DNA from: Novosphingobium flavum
Lineage (GTDB): Bacteria; Pseudomonadota; Alphaproteobacteria; Sphingomonadales; Sphingomonadaceae
Direction of reading: 5' to 3'
NCBI RefSeq assembly: GCF_014230315.1
Contig: NZ_JACLAW010000001.1
Coordinates: 310,001 to 374,000, forward strand
DNA length: 64,000 nt
The notes below the pieces were generated by a model. That model saw only the letters and a program-made list of their open reading frames with translations, was not told the DNA's origin and did no database searches. A program made the translations under genes and the position numbers. Below are positions 53,663-62,815 of this stretch, in pieces. Positions within the stretch are counted from its first letter, which is position 1. Each line of letters begins with the position of its first letter.

Positions 53663-54987
53663 TGCAGACGACGTTTTCTTCCGACCAGCTGGCCGACCCG
53701 GCGACGGCCGCGGCAGCGGCGGTGATCCGCAAGTGCGTGCATTGCGGCTTCTGCACTGCAACCTGTCCGACCTATGTCCTGCTGGGCGATGAACTCGACA
53801 GTCCGCGCGGGCGAATTTACCTGATGAAGGACATGCTCGAAAACGAGCGGACGCCCAGCGCCGAGGTGGTGAAGCACGTCGACCGGTGCCTGTCATGCCT
53901 CTCATGCATGACGACCTGCCCGTCGGGCGTGAACTACATGCACCTCGTCGATCACGCCCGGGCATATATCGAGGCGCGGCACCGGCGGCCTTGGCATGAG
54001 CGCCTGCTGCGCGCCGCTCTGGCGCACATCCTGCCTTATCCGGGGCGCTTCAGGCTGGCCTTGGGCACGGCGCGGCTGGCCCGCCCGCTTGCCGGCCCCC
54101 TGGCGCGTGTGCCGGCGCTGCGCCCGCTTGCGGCGATGCTGACGCTGGCTCCCGGCCGGGCGGCCAAAACAAGCGATCCGGTTTCAACGCGAGGGGCGCC
54201 AGCGGCTGCTGCACGCAAGCGAGGGCGGGTTGCCTTGCTGCAAGGTTGTGCCGAGCCGGTCCTGCGACCGCAGTTCCGCGCGGCAACGGTGCGCCTGTTG
54301 ACCCGCCTCGGCTATGACGTGGTTTTTGCCAAGGGCGAAGGATGTTGTGGTGCCCTGGTTCACCACATGGGACGCGAGGAAGACGGGCTGGCCGCCGCGC
54401 GCCGGAACGTGGACGCCTGGACGCGCGAGATCGAGGCCGGCGGCCTTGATGCCGTGGTCATTACCGCTTCCGGCTGCGGCACGACGATCAAGGACTATGG
54501 CTTCATGCTGCGGGGCGATCCCGCCTATGCCGAAAAGGCTGCGCGCGTTTCCGCTCTTGCGCGGGATATAAGCGAACTGCTTGCCGAGGTGGATCTGCCG
54601 CCGGGCGATGGGCGCGGGCTGACGGTCGCCTATCAGTCGGCCTGCTCACTGCAGCATGGGCAGAAGGTTGATGACGCGCCGCGCCGGCTTCTGGCCCGTG
54701 CCGGCTATGTCGTGCGCACTCCGGCCGAGGCCCATTTGTGCTGCGGTTCGGCGGGAACATACAACATTCTTCAGCCTGACATCGCGGCCCAGCTTGGGGA
54801 GCGCAAGGCGGCTCAGCTGGAACGGCTGCAGGCAGACGTGATCGCCACGGGCAACATCGGTTGCGCCATGCAGATCGGCCCGCGCGTGGGGGTTCCGGTC
54901 GTCCATACGATTGAACTGCTGGACTGGGCCACGGGCGGCCCGGCGCCGGAACAACTGGCTGCCAGGGCGGCCACGGGAGAGAATTGA
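53662..54987 (+). CDS. glcF: GlcF-like iron-sulfur subunit
   Basis: 441 residues. Two 4Fe-4S motifs, CVHCGFCTATCPTY (about residue 26) and CLSCLSCMTTCPSG (about 76), are followed by two CCG domains (GEGCCGALVHHMGREEDG and HLCCGSAGTYN). It links the flavin subunits to the quinone pool at the inner membrane. ATG overlaps the GlcE stop (TGATG), and its own stop overlaps the next ATG, showing tight coupling with the glycosidase genes downstream. Confidence 0.92.
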   Translation: MQTTFSSDQLADPATAAAAAVIRKCVHCGFCTATCPTYVLLGDELDSPRGRIYLMKDMLENERTPSAEVVKHVDRCLSCLSCMTTCPSGVNYMHLVDHARAYIEARHRRPWHERLLRAALAHILPYPGRFRLALGTARLARPLAGPLARVPALRPLAAMLTLAPGRAAKTSDPVSTRGAPAAAARKRGRVALLQGCAEPVLRPQFRAATVRLLTRLGYDVVFAKGEGCCGALVHHMGREEDGLAAARRNVDAWTREIEAGGLDAVVITASGCGTTIKDYGFMLRGDPAYAEKAARVSALARDISELLAEVDLPPGDGRGLTVAYQSACSLQHGQKVDDAPRRLLARAGYVVRTPAEAHLCCGSAGTYNILQPDIAAQLGERKAAQLERLQADVIATGNIGCAMQIGPRVGVPVVHTIELLDWATGGPAPEQLAARAATGEN

Positions 54988-56366
54988 TGAGAGCGATCAC
55001 CGCGCTGTTCGCGGCGACCCTGCTGGGCGGGGCACTGCCTGCGGCTGCGCAAACGCCTCCGTTATCGGTGGCTCCGGGCGGTCATTACTTGCTGGCGGGC
55101 GGCAAGCCATTCTTCTGGATGGGCGATACCGGCTGGCTGCTGCTGAGCCGGACCAGCCGGGCCGAGGCTGAACGCTATCTGGTTACCCGCAAGCGGCAGG
55201 GCTTCAACGTGGTGCAGGTGATGGTCCTGCATACCGAACGCATGGCCAATCCCGCGACGGGAACGGCGCTGGAGAATGGCGACCCGGGCCGCCCCCGGGT
55301 GACACCGGGCAGCGATCCTGCCCGTGCAGGCGAATATGACTATTGGGATCATCTCGACTGGGTGGCGCAGCGCGCGGAAGAACTGGGAATCTACCTTGCG
55401 CTGGTGCCCTGCTGGGGTTCCATCGCCGACGAGGGCAAGCTGAACCCGCGCAATGCGGCTGCCTACGGCCGTTTTCTGGGTGAGCGATATGGCAGGCGGC
55501 CCAACATCATCTGGCTCAACGGCGGGGATACCCGGTCGGAGCAGCGCAGCATCGTGTGGGACGCGCTGGGGGCTGCCATCAAGCAGGCCGACCCGCGGCA
55601 CCTGATGACGTTCCATCCGATTGGCCGGACGGACTCCGCGTGGCAGTTCCACACCGCGCCGTGGCTTGATTTCAATATGTTCCAGTCAGGACACCGGTCA
55701 TATGCGCAGGAGGGACCGAGCGCTCACGGCGAGGACAACTGGCGTTACGTTGCCGACGACTGGGTGCGAGTCCCCGCCAAGCCGGTGATCGACGGCGAGC
55801 CGAGCTATGAAAACATTCCGCACGGTCTGCACGAACCGGCGCCGCAGCCGCGCTGGCAGGCCGCAGACGCGCGGCGATACGCCTGGTGGGCCGTCATGGC
55901 AGGGGCCTTTGGGCACACCTACGGCGAGAACCACGTCATGCAGTTCTTCACGCCCGGCGCGGACACGGCCAATTTCGAGCCGGTGACGCCGTGGACCGAG
56001 GCGCTCGAGGCGCCGGGTGCGAACCAGATGCAATTCCTCCGCCGCCTGATCGAATCCCGGCCCATGCTGGAGCGGGTGCCGGACCAGTCGCTGATCGTCG
56101 GCAATGGGGTGCGTTACGAGCGGGTGCTGGCGAGCAGGGGCCGCACCTATGCGTTCGCCTATGCCTATACCGGGCGAACCTTCACCATGCGGCTTGGCGC
56201 GGTGAGCGGCGGGCAGGTGCGGGCGCAGTGGTATTCCCCTCGAGACGGCGCGGCCGTTCCCATCGGCACTTTTCCCAACCGCGGGGTGCGGCGGTTCGAT
56301 CCGCCCGGCAATCCCGCGCCGGGCAATGACTGGGTACTGGTTCTGGATGGCGTGAGGGCGAAGTGA
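54987..56366 (+). CDS. GH140-like (DUF4038) apiosidase, copy 1
   Basis: 459 residues from the ATG at 54987, overlapping the GlcF stop. Signal peptide MRAITALFAATLLGGALPAAAQ. The DUF4038 TIM barrel begins GGHYLLAGGKPFFWMGDTGWLLL and includes GEYDYWDHLDWVAQRAEELGIYLALVPCWG. Asp181 (WLNGGDTR) and Glu271 (VIDGEPSYEN) are likely catalytic acid/base and nucleophile. A small C-terminal beta domain (pfam12904-like: YSPRDGAAVPIGTFPNRG) follows. The family includes the apiosidase acting on rhamnogalacturonan-II. It probably releases apiose in the periplasm. A close paralogue lies at 61397. Confidence 0.85.
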   Translation: MRAITALFAATLLGGALPAAAQTPPLSVAPGGHYLLAGGKPFFWMGDTGWLLLSRTSRAEAERYLVTRKRQGFNVVQVMVLHTERMANPATGTALENGDPGRPRVTPGSDPARAGEYDYWDHLDWVAQRAEELGIYLALVPCWGSIADEGKLNPRNAAAYGRFLGERYGRRPNIIWLNGGDTRSEQRSIVWDALGAAIKQADPRHLMTFHPIGRTDSAWQFHTAPWLDFNMFQSGHRSYAQEGPSAHGEDNWRYVADDWVRVPAKPVIDGEPSYENIPHGLHEPAPQPRWQAADARRYAWWAVMAGAFGHTYGENHVMQFFTPGADTANFEPVTPWTEALEAPGANQMQFLRRLIESRPMLERVPDQSLIVGNGVRYERVLASRGRTYAFAYAYTGRTFTMRLGAVSGGQVRAQWYSPRDGAAVPIGTFPNRGVRRFDPPGNPAPGNDWVLVLDGVRAK

Positions 56367-59300
56367 GCACCCGTGTCGTTGACCTGCGCGCCGAGAACAC
56401 GGTGGACCTGCTGGGCACCGAAGTGGAACGGCCGCGTCTTTCGTGGCGGATCGAGGCAGACCGGTCCGGCGTGATGCAAGCCGGCTACCGCCTGCGCGCG
56501 GCCGGCAGCATTGCCGCCCTGAACGGCGAAGCAGAGCTGTTGTGGGACAGCGGCGCGGTTGCGGGCAGCGCGAGCTTCGACATCGCCTGGGGTGGGCCGC
56601 CACTGAAATCGATGCAGCGCGTCTGGTGGCAGGTTGAGGTGACCGACAACCAGGGCGGAGTGGTCCGCTCCGATCCCGCCTGGTTCGAGCAAGGGCTGCT
56701 TTCGGCCGGAGACTGGCGGGCGGATTGGATCGAGGCGGAGGACGACTTTGCCGCCGCCGAGCGCCACGCGGGCGTGGACTGGGTGTGGAGCGAGACGGCG
56801 CTGGATAACCGCCCCCACGCATTCCGGCTGGACTTTGATGCGCCTGCGGACCTCACGCGCGCCGAAGTGCTGATCACGGGCAAGGACCACCTGCGCGGCG
56901 TCTGGATCAATGGCGCGCCCTCTCCGCTCGAGCGGCCCTTCGACTGGAACACCTACCTCCCGTTCTGGGGCACGCTGGCTGTCTATGCAGGAGAGGTGCG
57001 CCCGGGCCGCAATTCGGTCTGCGCGCTGGTCGAGGCGGATACGGTCGGGTTCTTTCCCGTCGACGGCGGCGCGTTTGCCGCTCTGATCCGGCTCTATCGC
57101 GCGGATGGCAGCGTGGAGCGGATCGTCAGCCGGGCGTTTCGGGTATGCCCGGCTGCGCCGGAGGGCTGGATCGACCCGGAATTCGACGCGAGCAGCTGGG
57201 ATGCCGTGGTGGCCAGCACATCAGACGCGCAGGGCGACCCGCGCCCGAGCGAGCCGGCCATGCTGCTGCGCACAGGCTTCGTCGTGGACAAGCAGGTGGC
57301 GGAGGCGAGGCTCTATGCCACGGCACTTGGCTCCTATGTGGCCACGATCAACGGGCAGCCCGCGGCCGAGGCCATTCTGGCGCCCGAGATCAGCGTGGCC
57401 AAGGACCACGTGCAATATCAGACCTATTGCGTGACCGGGCTGATCGCGCAGGGCGAGAACGTGCTGGGCGCGCTGGTGGGGGATGGCTGGTATGCCAGCC
57501 CCTTTGGCTGGCGTATCGAACGCTACGGCTTCGGTCCTGCGCCGAGGCGGTTTCGGGCGCAGCTGCGGATCGACTATACCGATGGCACGAGCTGCTGGGT
57601 GACCACAGGGCCGAACTGGCGCATAGCCACGTCGGCCATAGCGAAGTCCGAGATCTACGACGGCGAAATCCGGGACGCCCGTGCCGTGATGCCGGGCTGG
57701 GACAGGCCGGGCTTCGATGCGGCGGAATGGGCTTCTGCGCGGGTGGGGGCGGACCCGGGCACGCGACTGGTGGCGCAAACCTCGCCCCTGCTGGAGCGGC
57801 GCGGTACCTTGCGGGCGGTGAGCGTCAATGAGCCGGTCTCCGGGCGCTTCGTATTCGACTTCGGGCAAAACTTTCCGGGGTGGGCCCGCATCCGCGCGAC
57901 CGGGGCGGCAGGGACCAAGATCACGGCCCGCTATGCCGAACTGCTCAACCCGGATGGCACGGCCGACCTTTCCAACCTGCGGCTGGCGGAGGCAACCGAC
58001 CGCTTCACCCTTGCCGGCGGAGGGGAGGAAGTCTTCGAGCCGACCTTTACCTATCACGGGTTCCGCTATGTCGAGATCAGCGGTTACCCCGGGGTGCCGA
58101 CGACCGACACAGTCGAAGGCATAGTGGTTCACAGCGCCTGCCGGGAAACCGGGGTCATGACCTTCGCCGATGCGCCGCTGTTGCAGACGATCTGGGAAAA
58201 TGCGCTCTGGAGCCAGCGATCGAACTTCTTCTCCGTACCCACTGACTGCCCGCAGCGCGACGAGCGCATGGGGTGGATGGGCGATATTCAGGTGTTCCTG
58301 GATGCGGCGGCGTTCAACATGGAAGTCGATCCGTTCATCCGTCGCTTCCTGCTGGAAGCGAGGGCAGCGCAGCGGCCCGACGGGGGCTATCCCATTGTCG
58401 TGCCGCAGCCGCTGTCCTTTCCGGACGTGGTCACGGCCGGGTGGAGCGAGGCGGGCATAATCCTGCCGTGGCAGTTGTGGCAGCGTTATGGCGACACGGC
58501 GGTGATCGATGAGAACTGGGCCGCGATGGAAGCGTGGATGGCCTATGTCGGCCGGGCTAACCCGGATGGCATCTGGCGCAACGAACGCGGTCTGGATCTG
58601 GGCGACTGGCTTTCGGTAGATGCGATTAAGCCCGACGACGAGACGACCCCGCGCGCGCTGTGCGCCACTGCATACTGGGCCTGGTGCGCCGACCTGATGG
58701 CGCAAATGGCAAGGGCGACCGGGCGCGACGGTGACGCGGCCCGCCACGCGGCGCTGCGGGAACGGATCGGCAATGCCTTTGCCGCCGAGTTCGTGCGGCC
58801 TGATGGAACAGCGGGCAACGGCAGTCAGGCCAGTCAGGTCCTGTCGCTGTACATGGGGTTGGTGCCATCCGAATTGCGGGCGGCGGCGGCAGGCATCCTT
58901 GCAGCGGACATCCGGGCCCGGGGAATGAAGCTCTCGACCGGGTTCCTCGGAACGCCCTACATCCTTGATGTGCTGGCCGATGCCGGGCGTCACGAGGAAG
59001 TGTCGGGTCTGCTGCTCCAGACCGGCTATCCCAGCTGGGGCTATATGCCGAGCCAAGGCGCCACGACCATGTGGGAGCGCTGGAACGGCGACACGGGCGA
59101 CCTGTCGATGAACAGCTACAACCACTATGCCTTCGGCGCGGTGGTGGGCTTTTTCTACCGCCGTCTGGCCGGCATTGCGCCGGCCGAGCCGGGCTTCCGC
59201 AGGATTGCGGCGCGCCCACTGTGGTATCCGGCGGTCGGCCGGGTGGCGGCCCGGTACGAAGCAATCGTGGGCACCATCAGCACCGAAACCGGCGGCGACG

Positions 59301-59458
59301 AACGCGGCCTGACCCGGTTCCGGCTGTCCATTCCCGCCAATACCACCGCCGAGGTCGAACTGCCGGGTGACGGGTGGCTGCTCGCGGGCAGGGCCGTCGG
59401 CAACCGCGCCGAAGTGGGCGGGGGCGATCATGAATTCATCAAATCGGGACAGGACTGA
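56363..59458 (+). CDS. GH78 alpha-L-rhamnosidase
   Basis: 1031 residues from a GTG that overlaps the upstream stop (GTGA). N-terminal beta domains (VDLLGTEVERPRLSWRIE; AEVLITGKDHLRGVWING; bacterial alpha-L-rhamnosidase N domain). The (alpha/alpha)6 catalytic domain has NFFSVPTDCPQRDERMGWMGDIQVFLDAAAFNME (about 615-650), with the acidic catalytic residues, and WERWNGDTGDLSMNSYNHYAFGAV (about 908-931); a C-terminal beta domain follows. No signal peptide is obvious, so it may act in the cytoplasm on imported oligosaccharides. It removes alpha-linked rhamnose. Confidence 0.93.
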   Translation: MSTRVVDLRAENTVDLLGTEVERPRLSWRIEADRSGVMQAGYRLRAAGSIAALNGEAELLWDSGAVAGSASFDIAWGGPPLKSMQRVWWQVEVTDNQGGVVRSDPAWFEQGLLSAGDWRADWIEAEDDFAAAERHAGVDWVWSETALDNRPHAFRLDFDAPADLTRAEVLITGKDHLRGVWINGAPSPLERPFDWNTYLPFWGTLAVYAGEVRPGRNSVCALVEADTVGFFPVDGGAFAALIRLYRADGSVERIVSRAFRVCPAAPEGWIDPEFDASSWDAVVASTSDAQGDPRPSEPAMLLRTGFVVDKQVAEARLYATALGSYVATINGQPAAEAILAPEISVAKDHVQYQTYCVTGLIAQGENVLGALVGDGWYASPFGWRIERYGFGPAPRRFRAQLRIDYTDGTSCWVTTGPNWRIATSAIAKSEIYDGEIRDARAVMPGWDRPGFDAAEWASARVGADPGTRLVAQTSPLLERRGTLRAVSVNEPVSGRFVFDFGQNFPGWARIRATGAAGTKITARYAELLNPDGTADLSNLRLAEATDRFTLAGGGEEVFEPTFTYHGFRYVEISGYPGVPTTDTVEGIVVHSACRETGVMTFADAPLLQTIWENALWSQRSNFFSVPTDCPQRDERMGWMGDIQVFLDAAAFNMEVDPFIRRFLLEARAAQRPDGGYPIVVPQPLSFPDVVTAGWSEAGIILPWQLWQRYGDTAVIDENWAAMEAWMAYVGRANPDGIWRNERGLDLGDWLSVDAIKPDDETTPRALCATAYWAWCADLMAQMARATGRDGDAARHAALRERIGNAFAAEFVRPDGTAGNGSQASQVLSLYMGLVPSELRAAAAGILAADIRARGMKLSTGFLGTPYILDVLADAGRHEEVSGLLLQTGYPSWGYMPSQGATTMWERWNGDTGDLSMNSYNHYAFGAVVGFFYRRLAGIAPAEPGFRRIAARPLWYPAVGRVAARYEAIVGTISTETGGDERGLTRFRLSIPANTTAEVELPGDGWLLAGRAVGNRAEVGGGDHEFIKSGQD

Positions 59459-59463
59459 AAACC

Positions 59464-60150
59464 ATGCCGACACTGGGACTCATCCATAACTCGCCGATGC
59501 TGGCAGCAGTGTTCAACGAGATCGCGGCGCGCGTGATGCCGGATGACGTGAAGCTCCTGCACTTCGTTGACGAGAGCACGATCAAGAACACCATTGCCGC
59601 CGGGTATTTGCAGAAGTCCACGATGCGGCAGGTGATCCGCCTGGTCGGATCGGCCTTCGACGCTGGCTGCGACGTGGCGATGGTAACCTGTTCTTCCATC
59701 GGCCGGGCCGTGGACATGGCAGCCGAGCTTTACGATCAGCCGGTCCTGCGGGTGGACCGGGCGATGGCCGACAAGGCGATCGCGACCGGCCGGCGGATCG
59801 GCGTCGTTGCCACTCTGCCCACCACCCTCGGCCCCACGGCGGAACTGATCCGGCGCGTCGCCATGGAGCAGGGCCGGGACATCGAGATCGTGGAGCACCT
59901 GTGTGAAGGCGCCTTCGATGCCGTGATGGCAGGCGACGGGGCGACTCATGACCGGATCGTGGGGGAAGGGCTGACCCGGGGCATGGAGGGCGTCGATGCC
60001 ATCGTGCTGGCGCAAGCCTCGATGGCGCGCGTCGTTGCCAGCCTGCCTGAAGGAGCAGTGCAGGCGCCCGTCTATTCCAGCCCGGAACTGGGGATGCAGC
60101 GGGCGGCCGAGGTGCTCGCCGGGCTGAAGGCTCGGGAAGCCGGGCGATGA
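59464..60150 (+). CDS. Aspartate/glutamate racemase-superfamily protein
   Basis: 228 residues: GLIHNSPMLAAVFNEIAARVMP start, Cys in MVTCSSIGRAVD (about residue 80), and a second motif QASMARVV (about 182) where a classic racemase would have its second Cys (Ala here). The superfamily also contains decarboxylases and isomerases (maleate isomerase, arylmalonate decarboxylase, hydantoin racemase). With one Cys only it may not be a racemase. It lies five bases after the rhamnosidase and overlaps the transporter, so it belongs to the glycan operon; its substrate is unknown, perhaps a sugar-derived acid. Confidence 0.75.
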   Translation: MPTLGLIHNSPMLAAVFNEIAARVMPDDVKLLHFVDESTIKNTIAAGYLQKSTMRQVIRLVGSAFDAGCDVAMVTCSSIGRAVDMAAELYDQPVLRVDRAMADKAIATGRRIGVVATLPTTLGPTAELIRRVAMEQGRDIEIVEHLCEGAFDAVMAGDGATHDRIVGEGLTRGMEGVDAIVLAQASMARVVASLPEGAVQAPVYSSPELGMQRAAEVLAGLKAREAGR

Positions 60151-61400
60151 GCAAGCGGCGCATCGTCCTTGGCTTTCTGGCGCTCCTGTCGATCATCACC
60201 TTCATCGACCGGCTGGCCATCGCCGTCACCGGGCCGGCCATCCAGAAAGACCTTTCGATCAGCCCGCAGCAATGGGGCTGGGTGCTCAGCGCCTATGTGA
60301 TCGCCTATGCCGTGTTCGAGATCCCCTCGGGCGCGATGGGTGATCGGCACGGCGTCCGCAAGGAACTGACCCGGATCACGGTATGGTGGTCGTTTTTCAC
60401 GGCCCTTACTGCGGCCTGCCGCAATTTCTGGCAGTTGGCGGCCGCGCGGTTCCTGTTCGGGCTGGGGGCAGCAGGCGCCTATCCCAACATGACGGGGGTG
60501 CTTTATCGCTGGCTCCCGGCGCGCGAACGTGCGCGCGGGCAAGGCGTGATCTGGGCGGCAAGCCGGTTTGGGGGCGGGCTCGCGCCCTTGCTGCTGGTCC
60601 CTGCCAACAAGATACTTGGCTGGCAGGCCGTGTTCATCATCCTGGGGGCAGCGGGCTTCGCCTGGAGCATCGGCTGGTGGACCTGGTTTCGCGATCGGCC
60701 CGCCGATCAACCCGGCATCACGCCCGAGGAGGTGGCCGAGATCGGCGCGGACGACACAGCCGGGCATGTCGGCACGCCGTGGCGCCAGTTGCTTGGCCTG
60801 CCCCAGTTGTGGCTGATCTCCCTTGCCTATCTGTTCTATGCCTTCGGCAGTTGGTTCTTCTTCGGCTGGTTTCCCACCTGGATGGTCAAGGGGGCTGGGT
60901 TTACGGTGGACGAGATGGGGCTTTACGGCTCCGTCCCGTTCCTGCTGGGGGTGGTGGGCAATCTGTTGGGCGGCCTGCTGTGTGACCGGTTGGCCGCACG
61001 CATGGGCGTCCGCAATGCCTATCGGATGATCGCTTCTTGCTGCCTGATCGTCACTGCCGGCCTGCTTGTGGCGATGAGTCTTGCAACGGACAAGATGGCG
61101 GTCGTCGTCCTTGCCGGCATGGCCTTCATGGTGATGGATCTGATGCTCCCCGCGGCGTGGGCCATGTGCATGGCCATCGGCGGAAGATACGGCGGCACGG
61201 CATCGGGCGTCATGAACACGGCCGGCAACATCGGCGGGTTCGTTTGTTCGGTGGCCTTCGGCTATGTCGTGGCGGCGACGGGCAATTATGACCTGCCCTT
61301 GCAGGGCGTGGCCGCGATGGTCGTGATTGCCGCGGTGCTGTTCGCCCTGATCGACTGTACGCGCGGGCTGGATCACAAGATCAGGGCCGAGCTTCCATGA
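60147..61400 (+). CDS. MFS transporter, anion:cation symporter (hexuronate/sugar-acid) type
   Basis: 417 residues with about 12 helices. FIDRLAIAVTGPAIQKDLSISPQQWGWVLSAYVIAYAVFEIPSGAMGDRHGVR is typical of the ACS family (ExuT/GudP-like). The ATG overlaps the upstream stop (ATGA) and the stop overlaps the next gene. It likely imports a mono- or disaccharide or sugar acid freed by the exported glycosidases. Confidence 0.9.
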   Translation: MSKRRIVLGFLALLSIITFIDRLAIAVTGPAIQKDLSISPQQWGWVLSAYVIAYAVFEIPSGAMGDRHGVRKELTRITVWWSFFTALTAACRNFWQLAAARFLFGLGAAGAYPNMTGVLYRWLPARERARGQGVIWAASRFGGGLAPLLLVPANKILGWQAVFIILGAAGFAWSIGWWTWFRDRPADQPGITPEEVAEIGADDTAGHVGTPWRQLLGLPQLWLISLAYLFYAFGSWFFFGWFPTWMVKGAGFTVDEMGLYGSVPFLLGVVGNLLGGLLCDRLAARMGVRNAYRMIASCCLIVTAGLLVAMSLATDKMAVVVLAGMAFMVMDLMLPAAWAMCMAIGGRYGGTASGVMNTAGNIGGFVCSVAFGYVVAATGNYDLPLQGVAAMVVIAAVLFALIDCTRGLDHKIRAELP

Positions 61401-62815
61401 TGAGGAAGGTCGCAGCCACTCTGGCGGCCTTTGTCGGCATGGCGGGCGTGATTATCGCAGCCTCCATCCTCGCCGCATCCGGCGCAATTGCCCGGGAGAC
61501 GCCTCGTCTCACCGTTTCGGCCAACGGCCGCTACCTTCTGGCGGGCGGAAAGCCGTTTTTCTGGCAGGGCGACACTGCCTGGCTGTTGCTCGCCAAGCTC
61601 AACCGCGACGAGACGGAACGCTATCTTGCCGCGCGTGAGGCCCAGGGCTTCAACGTCATTCAGGTGATGATGCTCCACCGGCCGGACATGGCCAATCCCG
61701 TGGCCGGGCCTGCGCTGGAGAACGGCGATCTTGCTCGCCCCCGGGTGACGCCGGGCAATGATCCGGCAAAGCCGGGCGAATACGATTACTGGGATCACCT
61801 CGACTGGGTGTTTGACCGGGCGGCAGCGCACGGCATCTATATCGCGCTGGTCCCGGTCTGGGGCGACTTTGCCGATTTCCGGCTGTTCAACCCGGAGACC
61901 GCGCCAATCATCGGCCGCTTCGTGGCCGAGCGATACAGGAACAAGCCCAACCTCATCTGGGTCAACGGGGGCGATCGCTATGGCGAGCTTTCTCCGCTTG
62001 CCTGGAACCGGCTCGGCGAGACGATCCGGGCAAGCGATCCTGTCCACCTGATGACCTACCACCCGGCGGGCAGGGCCAGTTCCTCATGGGCGTTCCACCG
62101 CGCTGCCTGGCTGGACTTCAACATGTATCAGTCCGGGCATCAGGACTATGCGCAGGACCAGCAACTGCACGCGAGGGGCGAGGACAACTGGGTCTACACC
62201 GCCGACGATCTGTCGCGCCGCCCGCGAAAACCGACCATCGACGGTGAGCCGAGCTACGAGAACATCCCGCACGGGCTTGATCGGGCGCCCGAGCCGCGCT
62301 GGACGGCGGCGGATGTGCGGCGTTATGCATGGTGGTCGGTCATGGCGGGCGCGTTCGGCCACACCTATGGCGAGAACAGCGTGATGCAGTTCTTCGTCCG
62401 CGGCACCAAGGCCAATGCCTACTGGCCCGAGCTTTCCTGGCAGGAGGCGCTGGATGCACCCGGCGCGCGCCAGATGCACCACCTGAAAGACCTGATCCTG
62501 TCCCGCCCGTTTCTGGACCGCATACCGGACCAGTCCCTGATCACTGACAGCGGGCCGCGTTATGCGCGCGTCGCCGCAAGCCGGGGACGCAGCTACGCCA
62601 TTGCCTATACCTGGACCGGCCGCCCCTTCCACGTGAAGATGGGCAAGATCAGCGGAGGCCGGGTGCGAGCCTCGTGGTTCGATCCGCGGACCGGCCGGTT
62701 CACCCCCATCGGCACTTTTGCCAATCGCGGCGTTCGTCGTTTCACCCCGCCGGGCAGGCCTTCGCCCGGGAACGACTGGGCGCTTGTGCTGGATGATGCG
62801 CGAGGATTGAAATGA
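61397..62815 (+). CDS. GH140-like (DUF4038) apiosidase, copy 2
   Basis: 472 residues, closely similar to the gene at 54987 (shared NGRYLLAGGKPFFWQGDTAW, GEYDYWDHLDWVFDRAAAHGIYIALVPVWG, WVNGGDRYG, TIDGEPSYENIPHGL, FANRGVRRFTPPG). An N-terminal hydrophobic segment (AATLAAFVGMAGVIIAASILAASGAIA) is a signal peptide or anchor. The presumed Asp and Glu catalytic residues are both retained. It overlaps the MFS stop. The two copies may cleave apiosyl linkages in different contexts. Confidence 0.85.
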   Translation: MMRKVAATLAAFVGMAGVIIAASILAASGAIARETPRLTVSANGRYLLAGGKPFFWQGDTAWLLLAKLNRDETERYLAAREAQGFNVIQVMMLHRPDMANPVAGPALENGDLARPRVTPGNDPAKPGEYDYWDHLDWVFDRAAAHGIYIALVPVWGDFADFRLFNPETAPIIGRFVAERYRNKPNLIWVNGGDRYGELSPLAWNRLGETIRASDPVHLMTYHPAGRASSSWAFHRAAWLDFNMYQSGHQDYAQDQQLHARGEDNWVYTADDLSRRPRKPTIDGEPSYENIPHGLDRAPEPRWTAADVRRYAWWSVMAGAFGHTYGENSVMQFFVRGTKANAYWPELSWQEALDAPGARQMHHLKDLILSRPFLDRIPDQSLITDSGPRYARVAASRGRSYAIAYTWTGRPFHVKMGKISGGRVRASWFDPRTGRFTPIGTFANRGVRRFTPPGRPSPGNDWALVLDDARGLK

